Assembly (NCBI GenBank): GCA_016748015.1
Contig: JAAOMT010000672.1
Coordinates: 319,094-383,093, forward strand
DNA from: Geosiphon pyriformis
Lineage: Eukaryota; Glomeromycota; Glomeromycetes; Archaeosporales; Geosiphonaceae
Direction of reading: 5' to 3'
DNA: 64,000 nt
Part shown: positions 47,701 through 59,307 of the stretch, piece by piece
Position numbering within the stretch: the first letter of the stretch is position 1
How the letters are laid out: the number at the start of each line of letters is the position of its first letter
The notes under the pieces: generated by a model
The model's input: only the letters and a program-made list of their open reading frames with translations
Database searches by the model: none
Told to the model about the DNA's origin: nothing
Position numbers and translations under genes: made by a program

Positions 47701-49487
47701 ACAGGTCTCATGACTTACAGGTTTTGAGCTGGTGCCCTATTTATCCTTTGAGTGTTCCTGTTCATGTACGAGTCAGCCCTTTGAATAACTTCTTAGCAGG
47801 TGCTGTTTGTGTTCTTCTTGATTGCAACTTATCTTTGAGTGAGTCTTTTGGTAGTCCATTTCGGCTTTGTGATGGAGTACCCATGTCTACCGTTCTTGGT
47901 GAGTCTAAATTTGTCAAGTTCTTTTCCTCACTCTGACAGTATAGCATCGCCTTTGTTGACCAACTCCGTGACCATCATGGAGCCATGTTTGATTGGTATA
48001 AATTCAAGCAGTGGAAGAGGTTGGACCCCCGTGGCCCAACTCCTGAGTGGTTCACGCTTTTTGTCAAGTTCCTGTCTGATATGTCTTCTCCTCGTGCCCT
48101 TTTTCTTGCTTTGGCTGGTGTGGATCTTCAGAATATTCTCGCCTCTCCTGGCTTTGTGTTGGTTCGTAATCGGCTTTCCCAAGTTCTTCTTAGTAGCATT
48201 TCTGTTTATACAGATGGGTCTCTGACAAACCTAGGTACCAAGAATTGCATGGCTGGAGCTGGTGTTTTTTTCAGTGACATTGATCTGAGTTTGGGCGTTG
48301 GAGTTTCAGATTTGCTGTCTTCTATGTTGGCGGAAATGCAGGCTATTGCACTGGCACTGGAGTGTGTCCCCTGTTCTAGTTGTGTTCATTTGTTCTCTGA
48401 CAGTCAAGTTGCTCTGGATGCCTACAAGTCGGAATTGGGTATGATGCGTCTGAATTTTCGCAACTGTTGTTGGATCGAATGTCTGCATATTGTAAACATT
48501 ATTTGTAGCAAAAACTTATTGGTTGAATGGCACAAAGTGAAAGGCCACTCTGGTGTGATTGGAAATGAACGTGCTGATGCTATAGCTGGTGCTTCTTCTT
48601 ACTCGGGCTGGTTCCTTCCTTCCCAATCACATGTGCACTTCTTGCTGGTGGACAGTGGGGCTGTTTCTGGCAATTCCAGGCATTTTGTTTATGATATTTT
48701 TCATTCTGTTAGTCATGTGCACTGGGAGATTGGTTCTGGTTCTAAATTTCTGCCTGCCAGTTTGTTTGTGAATGTAGATTGGTCCTGCTCTTTACTGGTA
48801 TGGCATCCTGATTCACACATGGCTGCTGGCCATACCAGCAAGCCCACAGCAGATGCGCATAGTTTTCTCATGAAGGCATTGCACCACCGGCTGCCTGTTG
48901 CTGTTCATAAATGCTTGTATAACAGAAGATACCCCAGTGTATTGTGCTTATATTGTGGTGAGGTGGAGACATCAGATCATGTTTTCTTTTGTAAGGCTGA
49001 TGTCCCCACGCATTTCCAGATACTGGATACATGTTCAAAATTTTAGATGGTGCTTTCTGGCCTGTCTCTCTCTTTTTCCTGCATGCTGCAATTGCTGTCT
49101 TCTTGTGCCTCTGATGTTTCTGTATTTACGGCTCTCTCTAAAGGGTTTGTTTTTATTGAGTGGCTTCGTGAAGCAATCTCTGTTTTTAAATGTCACAAGG
49201 CTGCTAGTTCAAAAATTGTTGAGTTTGTGCGTTCCCTTAGTTTTGCTTTTAGAAATAATATTTGGTTGGTTAGGGTTAAGCATCGTGTGTTTATGGAAAA
49301 AAATAATCTCATCTCACTTGATGGTTCAGTTTCTATCTCGATCCCTGGCTCGGCTTCTAGGTTCTCGGCCGGCGTTGTTAGGCTACTTGGTGTGGCTGAG
49401 GCTCTTGGTGTTTGTTTTGGCTTTCGTAAACAATGTTCTTTCTTTTCTGGTGTTAATGATTCTGTTTCGGTACATATAACTGTATAG
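44799..49487 (+). pseudogene. LINE ORF2: endonuclease-reverse transcriptase-RNase H, six nonsense codons, no frameshift
   Basis: One reading frame of about 1560 codons from the ATG at 44799 (overlapping the ORF1 stop as TGATG) to 49487, broken only by stops at 45351, 45873, 46785, 47121, 47934 (all TGA) and 49044 (TAG). Domains: APE endonuclease (ATCNVRGMNN, VTETKLKD, LGGNFNEDG, TIDYLFVSP, DTDYQAV); reverse transcriptase (DGKAAGLSGISNELWKHC, MIPKP, GTTTQSPIFAIGS, LVLQDMRKVYDSVG, then FVDNTI at the catalytic F-x-D-D site with the second Asp changed to Asn); RNase H (ISVYTDGSLTNLG, LAEMQAIALALE, LFSDSQVALDAY, WHKVKGHSGVIGNERADAIAG); C-terminal CLYCGEVETSDHVFFC zinc motif. Five of the six stops fall where family or sister copies have Trp, and the sixth also fits. 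It is inactive because of the stops and the RT Asn. Confidence 0.88.
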
Positions 49488-49624
49488 TGTTGTCCTGATT
49501 GGCCCGAGTGGCTGGTCGCGTGTAGAAAAAGCATAATTCACACTTAGTTTATATCATTTCTTTGGTATATAGCCCTAGGTAGTGTTTGGACTTCACTCAT
49601 AAAACGTAATTAAAAAAAAAAAAA
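49488..49624 (+). other. LINE conserved 3' UTR and poly-A tail
   Basis: GATTGGCC(C)xAGTGGCTGGT and ACTCATAAAAC are shared with the 3' end of LINE copy 2 (about 54515-54625) and, in complement, with copy 3 (about 55700-55580). In LINEs a conserved 3' UTR is often what the reverse transcriptase recognises. Confidence 0.7.
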
Positions 49625-52240
49625 AAGCTATTCATTGCCAATTATGATAATATATTTTTTAGCTTTAAAAACTTCTATATTAGTTTTAATATTGATGTTA
49701 TTAATGCAAACAAAAATAGCTTTGACTATATTAAAACTTTTTTTTTTATTATATATATTGACTATAGACTAAGTTAAAAATTTAACAATTTTTTTTCCAA
49801 TAGCTTTTAAAAAATGTTTGACAATAATGTTTATAAAGAATTTATTATTTAAGATTAGATTAATAAAGTAGTTAATTATTTGGGCTTTGTAAATTAAAAA
49901 AGTAATATTACTGTTATTAACAAATCTAGCTTAACAATAATACTTGTTGGTCTTTAGTGTTTTTTTTTTAAAATTAAGGATTTGCAAAAAAAAATTTTAA
50001 ATTGTAGATGAATTATTAATTGGTTAAAAATAATATATGCTGGAGTTTTTATAAGATTTTTGTATAATTTTGAGAATTTTAATTTTGAAAAATTTTTAAA
50101 AACTTTAGTTTTTGATATTTTATTATTATTAACAGTAAAAATTAATGCTTTATTAAGATTTACAATAAAATCAATCTTTGTTTTTTTTTTTATAAAGTTA
50201 GAAAAGTTAATTACTAGTTTATCTATATTATAATTATTATTAGTTAGATTAAAAACATAAAAAAAGTTTTTTTCTGGTTAATTTGTATTCTTATTCTTTA
50301 AAAGTATGCTTACTAGTTTAAAAGCTAATAAACAGTAACTTTAACTAAGCAATATTCTTCAAAAAAATTAATATTAATATGATTAAGTCTTTAATTAGAA
50401 ATACTATTGTTGTTAAATTTATTATTCTGATTATTATTGTTTCTAAAAACTGGTAGAAACAAAAAAAATTGTTGTAATTTCTTGAAAAATGTCTAATCAA
50501 TTCACAATAATAACATACAAGTAAATCATAATTTTGTTGTTTTTGATAAAAGAGCTGTTAAGACTAATTAAAATGAAATTCAAATTCGAATTTTTGAAGT
50601 TGTTAATTTTCTTTGATTGTTTGGACTAATGATTTTAATAACCAGACAAGATTGATTATAAGTCTATTTATTAATTGTTTATTGAAATTTAAAATTTAGA
50701 TAGCAAAGAAAATAGCAACTATTTAAAAAGCAAAAGCAAAACTGAAAGTGTGAGTTTTAAATATATCTTTTGGTTGTTTTTAATTCTTTGAGCAAATTCA
50801 ATAGTTATGTTTATAATAAAATTATCTTTTAAAGTCAAAAGAAACCAAAAAGCATATGAGAAATTAGTTTTCAATTTTTTGTAAAAAAGTGAATTTTTTG
50901 TTATTTTTGTCTAATTTCTTCTAAAGTCTATTTATTTGATTAACTTTTTTATTACTTTAGTGTATTTAGTTATTATTTTTTTTAAGTCTTAGATTTTTTT
51001 TTCTAATTTTATATACAATTTAAATATTAAAATTGAAGTCTTAAATTTATTTTCAAACTAAATAATAAAAAAAATATTTTTTTTTCCAATATTAGTTAAT
51101 ATTTATCTGATAATTTTTTGGTAAGTATTAATATTAGTTTTTTGTAAAAACCAGATAGTAGAAAAGTCTTAAAAGTAACTACCAATAATTTAAAACTTGT
51201 ATTCAATATCATATTAGTTAATAGTAATTGTTCTTTTAAAATTGTTCAATTATTTAATTAAGTTTTGGGTATTGTTTTTGAATAATAGTAATAAGTTATT
51301 GTTTTTTTGTCTTAAAACAGTTTGTATACTTTGAAAAGCGACCAAAATATTTGCTTGTATAAAATTAACAGCCATTAATTCAGAAGTAGCTATTTGTATA
51401 AAAAAATTTAATTTACTTAAAAAAAATCAAAAACAAAAGCAGTTTAATAATTTTCTTCTTTTGTTTTAAAGAAAGTTTCAGTTAGTTAATAAACAGCAAT
51501 TCAGATATAAATTTAGTAGTTTAAATATTCGAAATTAGGAAGCTGTTGTTTAAAAGTTATAGAGTATAAAAATTAATTAATATTATTGTTTTTTTTTTAA
51601 AAAAAGTTTTTAAAGTAAGCTTAATCAAAGAGTTAAATTGTGTATACTATATAAATTTTAACTGAATGTTTATTTAAGAATCTTCAAAAGTCTTAAAATT
51701 GTGTATTAAATTGTTTTTTAACAGAAAAGCAAATCAAATAAGAGAACAAAGAATTAAGCTTAATAAAGTTTAGATTATTTCTGTTGTGTATTATAAAGTG
51801 TTTTTTTGATTATTATAACAAATAAAAATAATTATCTATACAATAAAAAGCAATTGAATTTTGACAATTTCATAAAAAACACTATTTTTATGTTATGAAT
51901 TGGAGTAATAAGTTAATAGATAACAAGTAAAAACAATATTGTAGAGTAATAAAAATAATTAAAAAGAGTTTTACAATAAAAGAGCAAATTAAATATATAT
52001 AGATTCAATATATATAATCAATTTTATAAAAATTATAGTCATTAATCTTTTTTAGAAATCTGAAAGTAAAAAAATAGTTTATAATTATTAATAAAATAAC
52101 ACTATTGCTATTATTTTATGTCTTACTTGGCAATTTTTAAAATTAATAACAAGTATTGTTATGTTTTTTATTTAATTAATTATAAAAGCAAGCAATTATT
52201 TTTCAAGCTAATTATAACAATATAAATTAAAAAAAAATAA
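49625..52240 (-). pseudogene. AT-decayed retroelement, probable gypsy gag on minus strand
   Basis: Almost pure AT DNA without open frames. On the minus strand the codons at 50515-50474 read CYYCELIRHFSRNY: Cys (50515-50513), Cys (50506-50504), His (50491-50489) and, at the last ligand position, Tyr encoded TAC. The spacing is exactly CX2CX4HX4-, a retroviral-type gag knuckle with Cys (TGC) changed to Tyr by G to A. The rest is too decayed to align. Orientation and extent are inferred from this motif alone. Confidence 0.45.
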
Positions 52241-52244
52241 AAAT

Positions 52245-52486
52245 AAAATATGTAAATACCAACAAATAATTTTTTATTTTAAGATATTTAAATACTTAAA
52301 AATAAAAAAAATAAATAAAAAAAAATAATTAATAGTGAATTTTATTTCATTATTTTAATTATGTTTTTCTATAATTAAAAATTTTTTTATTTATATAGTT
52401 ATTAAAAATAGTTAATAATTAAATCAATAATTAGGTTATTAATCAAGTTAATGATTAGATTAATAATTATATTAATAATTAGCTCA
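52245..52486 (+). repeat. AT-rich tandem-duplicated unit A (first part)
   Basis: Begins GTAAATACCAACAA.TAATTTTTTATT and ends in degenerate TTAATAATTAG words. After removing LINE copy 2 it continues at 54652-54780. The whole unit matches 54900-55300 in the same order and orientation. Confidence 0.6.
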
Positions 52487-54637
52487 GCCCATAATTGAAT
52501 ATAGTTTGCAGTTTAGCTGTGTTTCTAAGAGTGTATGTGAGAGGTGGGACAAAATGTTGAGGAAGGGTTTGAAGCTCAAGACTAATTTGCCCAAGAATTT
52601 TTCAAATGAAGTTTTGTATTATCCAGAGCTATATGATTTAAGAACTTTTGAACAAGTACTGGCTGAAAATATGTTGGCTGGTCTAGTTAAATTTGCTAAT
52701 ATTGACGGAATCCTTAGTGAATTATTTGAACACAGAGCAATAGAATTGTAGGCTGCTAGTTGGATGCCTCAGTACTCTCTTAAATTTCTGATTAAGTTGC
52801 TGGTCAATCCCATGAATGCTTTTTGGCTAGTGCAACACATGTTCTTAAACTGTGCAACCTGTTATTGGGCAGTAATCTGCTTGATGTTTTTTGGGCCAGG
52901 AATAGTATTGCAGTTCTAGATGTGCTTGGTATTGAGTCTTATTTGAGCATAGTGAAGTCTCTTAAGAGATATAGTGTGGTGTTTGTGAACCAGCTTCTGG
53001 ATTACCACAGCAAGTGTTTTATATAGAACACTTTTCGCAGGTGAAAAAAGCTGGACCCTAGAGGCCCAGTTCCTGTCTGGTTTGCTTCTTTGGTCAAATT
53101 TGTCATTGAAGGTGGCTTGTCAATTGGTGTGATGTTGTTTTTTTGTTCTGTTCTCACTGACTATCTTTGTGACTTTGGTTATGTTAGTAAGTGTCTGCTG
53201 AATTCTGGGTTGGACTCTATAACTGTCTACACAGATGGTTCTGTCAAGAATTTGGGTTTGTTATGTGCTTGTGGTGATACTACTGCATATTTTCCAAATA
53301 TAGACACTAGTGTTAGGGTTAAGGTAGATAGGTTGCTGTCATTAATCTTAGTAGAAATGCAGACCATCATACTTGTCTTTGAGTGTGTGTCTGTTTCTCA
53401 ATTGGTTGATTTATATATAGACAGCCAAGCTTCACTAGACTTATGTAAATCCACCAGTAGTATGACTGGTTCTGACTTTCATGATAAATACTAGATTGAA
53501 AAAGAACATATTCACTGTGTTATTGCAAAAAAAAGTTTGTTGACTATGTGAAATAAGGTCAAAAACCATTCTGGTGTTGTTGAAAATAAACATGCTAATT
53601 TCTATGCTGATACAGCTGTCACCTCTAAGTTCTTTCTACTTTTTGTGGTATTTTATTGCTTTCTCGTTGTTAAAAGCAGACTTGTTTCCGGAAATGCTCA
53701 TTATGTTGCCAAAAAATTATTCAATTCTGTTTACTCTGTTGGTTGGGAAGCCAGATGTGTTGGTAACATTATTAGTGTGGATCTTAGTATTTGTTTTGAT
53801 AAAGCCAGGATATTTTGTGTTTGGCATCCTGATGGTAAGATCAGATCTGGTTACACTAGCACTGCATCAGCAACACTTCAGTTATACTTTATGAAGATGC
53901 TTCATCATTGTTTGCCTGTGGCCAAAAGAAAAAAGATATATAATCTGAGTGTTGCCTGTATTCAGTGTGATTTAGTGGAGGACTTTGATCATGTTTTCTT
54001 TTGCAGTCATGATGTGAATGTTAGAAATACCTTATTATCTGATGCTACTTTGGAGTGGAATGTGTTGTTGGGCACTTCTACCAATGGGAATGCTATCGCT
54101 GATTTGCTAAATAAGACTGCTTCTTCCATAGACTTGTTCACAGCACTGGCTAAGAGTTTTGTGCTGAAGAGTTGGATGGTTGACATAGTGGGCCATTTGG
54201 GTGCTAACGCTGATGGGAGTATGTTGGTTGTCAATTTCATTTGTTATTTTGCTAAGAGTCACAGGTCGGCCATTTGGCTGCCAGTAGCTAAGTTAAGAGC
54301 CTATTATAAAAAACATAATCTCCTACCATAAGATGAATTGTCTATTTTTTCAGTATCTGATTTATTTTTTTTATAGTCTGCTGGGATGATTTGAGATTTT
54401 GGTTTTAGGCTAGGTATCCATGTGTGTTTTGGGTTGTATCCATGTTTAACCAGATTGATTTTGGTTTTCTCTGTGATTTTCTTGTAGTGAGGTGTTTAGG
54501 TGTATAGTGCTGCCTTGATTGGCCCAAGTGGCTGGTCATGTGTAGAAAAGACATGAGCCATGCTTAATTTAGATTATTTTGATCTATGTATTTAGATAGT
54601 GGTTGGGCTGTACTCATAAAACTTTTAATAAAAAAAA
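52487..54637 (+). mobile_element. LINE retrotransposon copy 2, 5'-truncated, with 14-bp target duplication
   Basis: Insertion flanked by the perfect 14-bp direct repeat TAATAATTAGCTCA (52473-52486 and 54638-54651), ending in an AATAAAAAAAA tail. It starts in the part of ORF2 after the reverse transcriptase palm (SVCERWDKMLRKGLKLK matches SVCNKWDTLIRRSLKSK of copy 1) and continues through RNase H (ITVYTDGSVKNLG, LVEMQTIILVFECV, LYIDSQASLD) and the CIQCDLVEDFDHVFFC zinc motif to a stop at 54331. One indel (a T run near 52820) shifts the frame. In-frame stops at positions that are Trp in copy 1 (at FDWYKFKQW, CCWIE and VEWHKVKG) are TAG or TGA here. It is more diverged than copy 1. Confidence 0.88.
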
Positions 54638-54651
54638 TAATAATTAGCTCA

Positions 54652-54780
54652 ATAGTTAGGTCATTAATCAGATTAATAATTACTATCTAAAAATAGAATG
54701 GTTAATTATATAATATCATTGGCTAATATCTGTAACAACTAATAAAAATTGTGGATTTTAATTATAATATTATTAACAAA
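54652..54780 (+). repeat. AT-rich tandem-duplicated unit A (second part)
   Basis: Continuation of unit A after LINE copy 2: TTAGGTCATTAATCAG, then AAAAATAGAATGGTTAATTA, TAATAAAAATTGTGG and TTTTAATTATAAT, each recognisable in unit B at about 55150-55280. Confidence 0.55.
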
Positions 54781-54899
54781 AAATAATATACTTGTATAAT
54801 TTTATGTTTTATGCTAATACTTTTAGAATTTAATATTAAATATTAATTATATTTTTTAGTAATATTTATTTAATAATCTTCAAAACTAATAATTACAAG

Positions 54900-55300
54900 T
54901 AAATACTAACAAGTAATTTTTTATTACAAAAATATTCAGATACTTAAAAAAAATTAGAAAAAAGAATAAATAAATTTGAAAAATTGAATATTTTAAAAGT
55001 GATTTTTATTATTTTTTATATATGTTTTGTATATTTAAACATGTTTTTCTAAAGTTAAAAAATATATTATTTATATATAATTATTCAAAATAGTCAATGA
55101 CTAAATTAATAATTAGATTATTAATCAGATTAATAATCAAATCAATAATCAAGTTAACAACCAGATTATAATTGAGTCATTAATTATTTTCTCAAAATAA
55201 AATAGTAAATTACATAATATTAATAACTAATATATATAATAATTAATAAAAACTATGGCTTTTAACTATAATTATAGTTTAAAAATAATATTAATAACCA
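54900..55300 (+). repeat. AT-rich tandem-duplicated unit B
   Basis: Second copy of unit A in the same orientation, uninterrupted by a LINE. It contains a local array of degenerate 12-15-bp ATTAATAATYARATT words (about 55090-55170). Confidence 0.55.
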
Positions 55301-55560
55301 AAATTTGAAATATTAATTAGCATGAAATTATTCCTATAATTTTTATTATTAATTAACATATATTATTATTTCAATTTATTACTTATTATTTTATTAAATT
55401 ATCCGAATTATTATTCAATTAATAATTTAATTTGTATAAAATACAAATATAATTAAATTGTAATAATTAAATTATACAATATATCAAACTATATAATATT
55501 TAAAATTTGCTAAAATATTTAATAATTTAACAAAATAGTAAACAGTTTACTAAAAATTTT
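55295..55560 (+). repeat. Dispersed AT-rich repeat, copy 2
   Basis: Matches 40090-40420 in the same orientation; here most G/C positions of that copy are A/T. It lies directly beside the 3' end of LINE copy 3. Confidence 0.6.
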
Positions 55561-55564
55561 TTTT

Positions 55565-58400
55565 ATTTATTTATTTAATGAGTGAGATCCAAACACTACT
55601 TAGAACTATACATCAAGGAAATGATCTAAACTAAGCATGAATCATGCATTTTCTATACATAACCAGCCATTTGAGCCAGTCAGAACAACATTATGTACTT
55701 ATATTGACAGAAACCGGGTCACCAATACCTGAAAAAAACGTACAAAACTTGTGAAACCCAAAATGGATCCCAAAAGCTTTAGCAATACCAAGCAATTTAA
55801 TTACACCAGCTGAGAATCCCAAAACCAAACCAGAAACTGAGATGGAGATCGAGCCATTTGCTAGGATCAGACTATTCTTTTCCATAAATGCGCAATATTT
55901 AGCATAGACCAACCAAATGTCATTCCTAAAAGCAAAACAAATAGATTGCACAAAATCAGCAATTTTAACACCAGCAACTTTGGGATTATGAAAGATAGAA
56001 ATAGCCTCCCAAAACCACTTATTAAAAACAAAACCCTTGTAAAAAGCTGAGAAAACCGGAAAGTCCAAAGCACAGGTTGACAGCAGCTGTAATATACTCG
56101 AAGAAGGAAGAAAGAGACCAGAAAGCACTCCCCAAGAAAACATGAAAGATTCCAAGACCTGATGACAAACTGAATTATCAACTATACAAGAAAACACATG
56201 ATCAGACACCTCCACTTCACCACAATACAAATACAGAACACTAGGGTAATATTTATTGTAAATGTGCTTTCAAACAGCCATGGGAAGCTAATGGTGTAAA
56301 GCTTTTATGAAGTAAGTTTGATTATCAGCAGTCAGCCTGCTGGTGAAACCAGTGACCATATGCAAATCAGGGTGCCAAACCCTAGAAGAACAAAGCCAAT
56401 CGACATCTGAATGCAAATCACCATCTAGAAATCCAAAACCAGAACCAACCTCCCAATGTGCATGACAAATAGCATGAAAAACATCATGAACAAAGTGCCT
56501 AGAATTACCAGAAACAACACCACCATCTGCCAACAAAAAATGTCCACTAATACAAAAAGGAAGATACCAACCAGAGAAAAATGCAGCATTAGCAATGCTA
56601 TTGGTGCAATTATTCCCTAAAATACCAGAGTGGCCCTTAACTTTGTGTCATTTAACTCTCAAATTCTTACTACAAATAACATTCCTAATATGCCGACACT
56701 TGACCCAACACTGATTGTGAAAATTAGAACACACTAAGTCAGACTTCAACCTACAAGCATCCAAAGCCACCTGACTATCTGAAAACAGATGAACAGAACA
56801 AGGCGCAAGCACACACTCCAGAGCCAATGCTATAGTCTGCAGTTCCGTCAAAGTGAATGACACTAAGCCCTAAACACCAACACCCAAACCCAAATTAATG
56901 TTCTCAAAAAAGGCAGCAGCCCTGGCCCTACAACCAATTGTGCCCAAATTCTTCAATAAACCATTTGTGTACACAGACAAGCTATTAGTGCTGACCCGAG
57001 AAAGATGATCACAGACAGACACAAAATCATTAGAACCACAAATGTCCAGAGGACCAACACCAGCTGATGCTGAGGGAAAAAAACGAAAAGCCATAAAAAA
57101 TACAACAGAAAGTTTGAACCATTCAAGAACCAGACCATGAGGATTCAGCCTCTTCCACTGCTTAAAAGTGTGCCAGTTAAAGATACAACCATAATGATCA
57201 TAAAGCTGGTCTACAAAGACAATGCTATAACACCAGAGAGAAGGTAAAAACTTGTAAAACAAAGACTCACCAAGAACAACAGACATAAATATCTCACCAT
57301 GAAACCAGAAAGAGCTGGCCAAAGAGCCATTTAAAGATAACTTGCAGTCAAAAAGAATGTGAACTACACTAGTTAAAAAATTATTAGAAATGTTGACACA
57401 AATACGAACAGAGGAAACCAATGGATGGACAGGCTGCTAACACAGAACTTGTAAATCATAAGACCTGTGACTGAACAAGTGCCCTAAAATCCCACCAGAG
57501 TTTGCAAAACTAATAAGTAAAACAACTTTACCCTTAGATTGACACTGCGAAAAAAACTTCAAACCATAAAAGAAGGGGTGATGAATTGTATCACTAGGAA
57601 AATCTAGTAAAAAACCAGATTTTAGCTTCAAGTCTTTGTGAATCAAAGCATCCCATTTGTTGTACACACCAACAGGAACAAAGCTAAACTGTGTTTTATA
57701 TTTAACAATAGGGTGAAAAACTGCTGAAACCAAATATAAGAACTGTTTATCTGAGACAGTTTTTTTCAAAACCAAATTAATGAAAAAATAAAAATCTGAA
57801 TGTGCTCTTGCCAAACTAGGTTTAGAAAAGCTCTCAGTTGAAAAAAAAATACCCAAGTATTGATGAGACTCCCCCTTTTTGGTGATTGAAATAGGCAAAC
57901 TACTGATAAAAAGAGAAAGATCACTAATTCTGTTGTTAATAGGAATCACCACTGTTTTGTCATTGTTAATTGAGATATTATTAATCCAAAAAAATTCACT
58001 GGCAATATTGAGAATATGTTGAGTAGCACTTTGACTGCTACCAACCCAAATTGTATCATCAATGAAGACACCAGCAGCAAAAAAAGAAGAATGCCCAGCC
58101 TAAGATTCAGCACGACCATTCTTGGAAATAAAATAAGAATTCAGTCTATCTACATACACTTTCCTAACACTTGACTTTACACAACAAAAGAAAAGAGAAA
58201 ACTTTTCCTTGATCCAGACTATCATGTACATGATAACTATTTGTCAAACCAAAATTTGTCATAATCTGGTTGGTATAATTATTGTAAATGTTGCCAAAAA
58301 AACAAATGAATTTGCTACACATCTTAATCCTAATCAAACTATTTTTGAGATGTTCCTAGCCAACCAAATCATATGCTTTCTGCTGTTACTCATAGAAATA
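55565..58400 (-). mobile_element. LINE retrotransposon copy 3, 5'-truncated, minus strand
   Basis: Minus-strand copy of the same LINE family, from the RT region (KAYDLVG then TAG, about 58395) to a 3' tail of TAAATAAATAAATAAAAAAAA (about 55580-55560). The reading frame is continuous without frameshift over about 2.7 kb and is interrupted by stops at about 58362, 58098, 57437, 56870, 56648, 56288 and 56273. It keeps the RT catalytic site FIDDTIWVGSSQ (Asp pair at 58055-58060), where copy 1 has FVDNTI plus stop. It shows RNase H remnants (LSVYTNGLLKNLG with Asp changed to Asn, LTELQTIALALE, LFSDSQVALDA) and CGEVEVSDHVFSC. I found no clear target duplication. Confidence 0.85.
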
Positions 58401-58454
58401 TAGAGAATATATATTAACATAGTTATTAACCAATCAGAAATAGACATAATAAAA

Positions 58455-59248
58455 TGTGGAATTCCAGGATTTTTCTCAGGAATTGCAGGATTCCAGGAAT
58501 TACAGGATTCTCACAAGAAATTGCAGGATTCTAGAATTCCAAGATTCCTTTCAAAAGAATTGCAGGATTCCAGGAATCCCAGAATTCCTGTTGTAAAGAA
58601 TTGAGGAATTAAGAAATTTCAATTATGTATATATAGCAATAGGATTAAAAGCTAAAAAAACAGACCTCTCAGTTTAGATTTTTCTGGACAACTTTCCAAA
58701 TCACAAATAAATAACTGTTTGTTATCTCAAACCTGCTGCCACTATCAACACTTTATGTTGATAGTAATTGATACTTAACCACACTAGAACAATAGCTCTT
58801 GATCATGGCTATTGATGGAATACTAACTTGTAAATCACCTTGGCTTATTTTTTTTTTCTTTATTTTTTTTTTTCTTTATTTCTTGCTTTGATTTTATTGT
58901 TGTTTACTAACTCTATTGAGAATTAATGTGTGGGGTACTGATGTCAGGATAAACGTGACTGGTAAAAGACCCAGAAATAAGGGTAGAACACTCGATTGAA
59001 GATAGCTTATCAGGAGGAATACCAGCCATCAAGCTGAGAAAGAAATTGACAAAACTGTGGTTTCAGGAAGCTATAGATAAAACTATTACCATTGAATTTC
59101 TGTCCATTATACAAAAAACTCAACCAAACCTTTCGGATACAGACCCTTCAAACACAAACCTTCAAATCACTACCAACTACAACTAGATTTGAGCACCAAG
59201 TTACAGGTTTGTTATTTAATTCAACACCAAAAATAGTCATCTGTAACA
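58455..59248 (+). repeat. 5' LTR of gypsy element
   Basis: About 794 bp, starting TGTGGAATTCC and ending TGTAACA just before a primer-binding-like site. The first 165 bp carry at least five degenerate repeats of GGATTCCAGGAAT/GAATTGCAGGATT. A TATA box (58628) precedes a likely transcription start. The exact borders are inferred, because the 3' LTR is outside the window. Confidence 0.6.
58628..58635 (+). promoter_or_regulatory. LTR TATA box
   Basis: TATATATA within the LTR, downstream of the GGATTCC repeat cluster, in the position expected for the U3 promoter. Confidence 0.5.
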
Positions 59249-59268
59249 TTTGGTGCTCTCTGTGAGGT
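59249..59268 (+). other. Candidate tRNA primer-binding site
   Basis: TTTGGTGCTCTCTGTGAGGT directly follows the LTR end. The TGG start complements a tRNA 3' CCA. Which tRNA is used cannot be told from the window. Confidence 0.5.
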
Positions 59269-59307
59269 ATAATCCTACAGAAAACCAGCATCAACACAAA
59301 TCTAAAA

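Larger units (their letters stand above)
44419..49624 (+). mobile_element. LINE retrotransposon (APE-RT-RNase H), copy 1, 5'-truncated
   Basis: A non-LTR element of about 5.2 kb inserted into AT-rich decayed gypsy DNA. It ends in a 3' poly-A run (about 49611-49626) after a conserved 3' UTR, and an 8-bp candidate target duplication AAGCTATT is present at 44411-44418 and about 49625-49632. Gene order is partial ORF1, then ORF2 with apurinic endonuclease, reverse transcriptase, RNase H and a C-terminal zinc motif, as in the I/Tad group of LINEs. The much higher G+C than its flanks marks it as the youngest layer here. Confidence 0.88.

Noticed and set aside
44799-49487. Reassignment of UGA (or UAG) to Trp as explanation of the in-frame stops
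   Set aside because: Sister LINE copies use TGG at the same positions, host genes in the window do not use internal TGA, and TAG and CGA/CAG-derived stops also occur in the retroelements. Mutation explains the data better.
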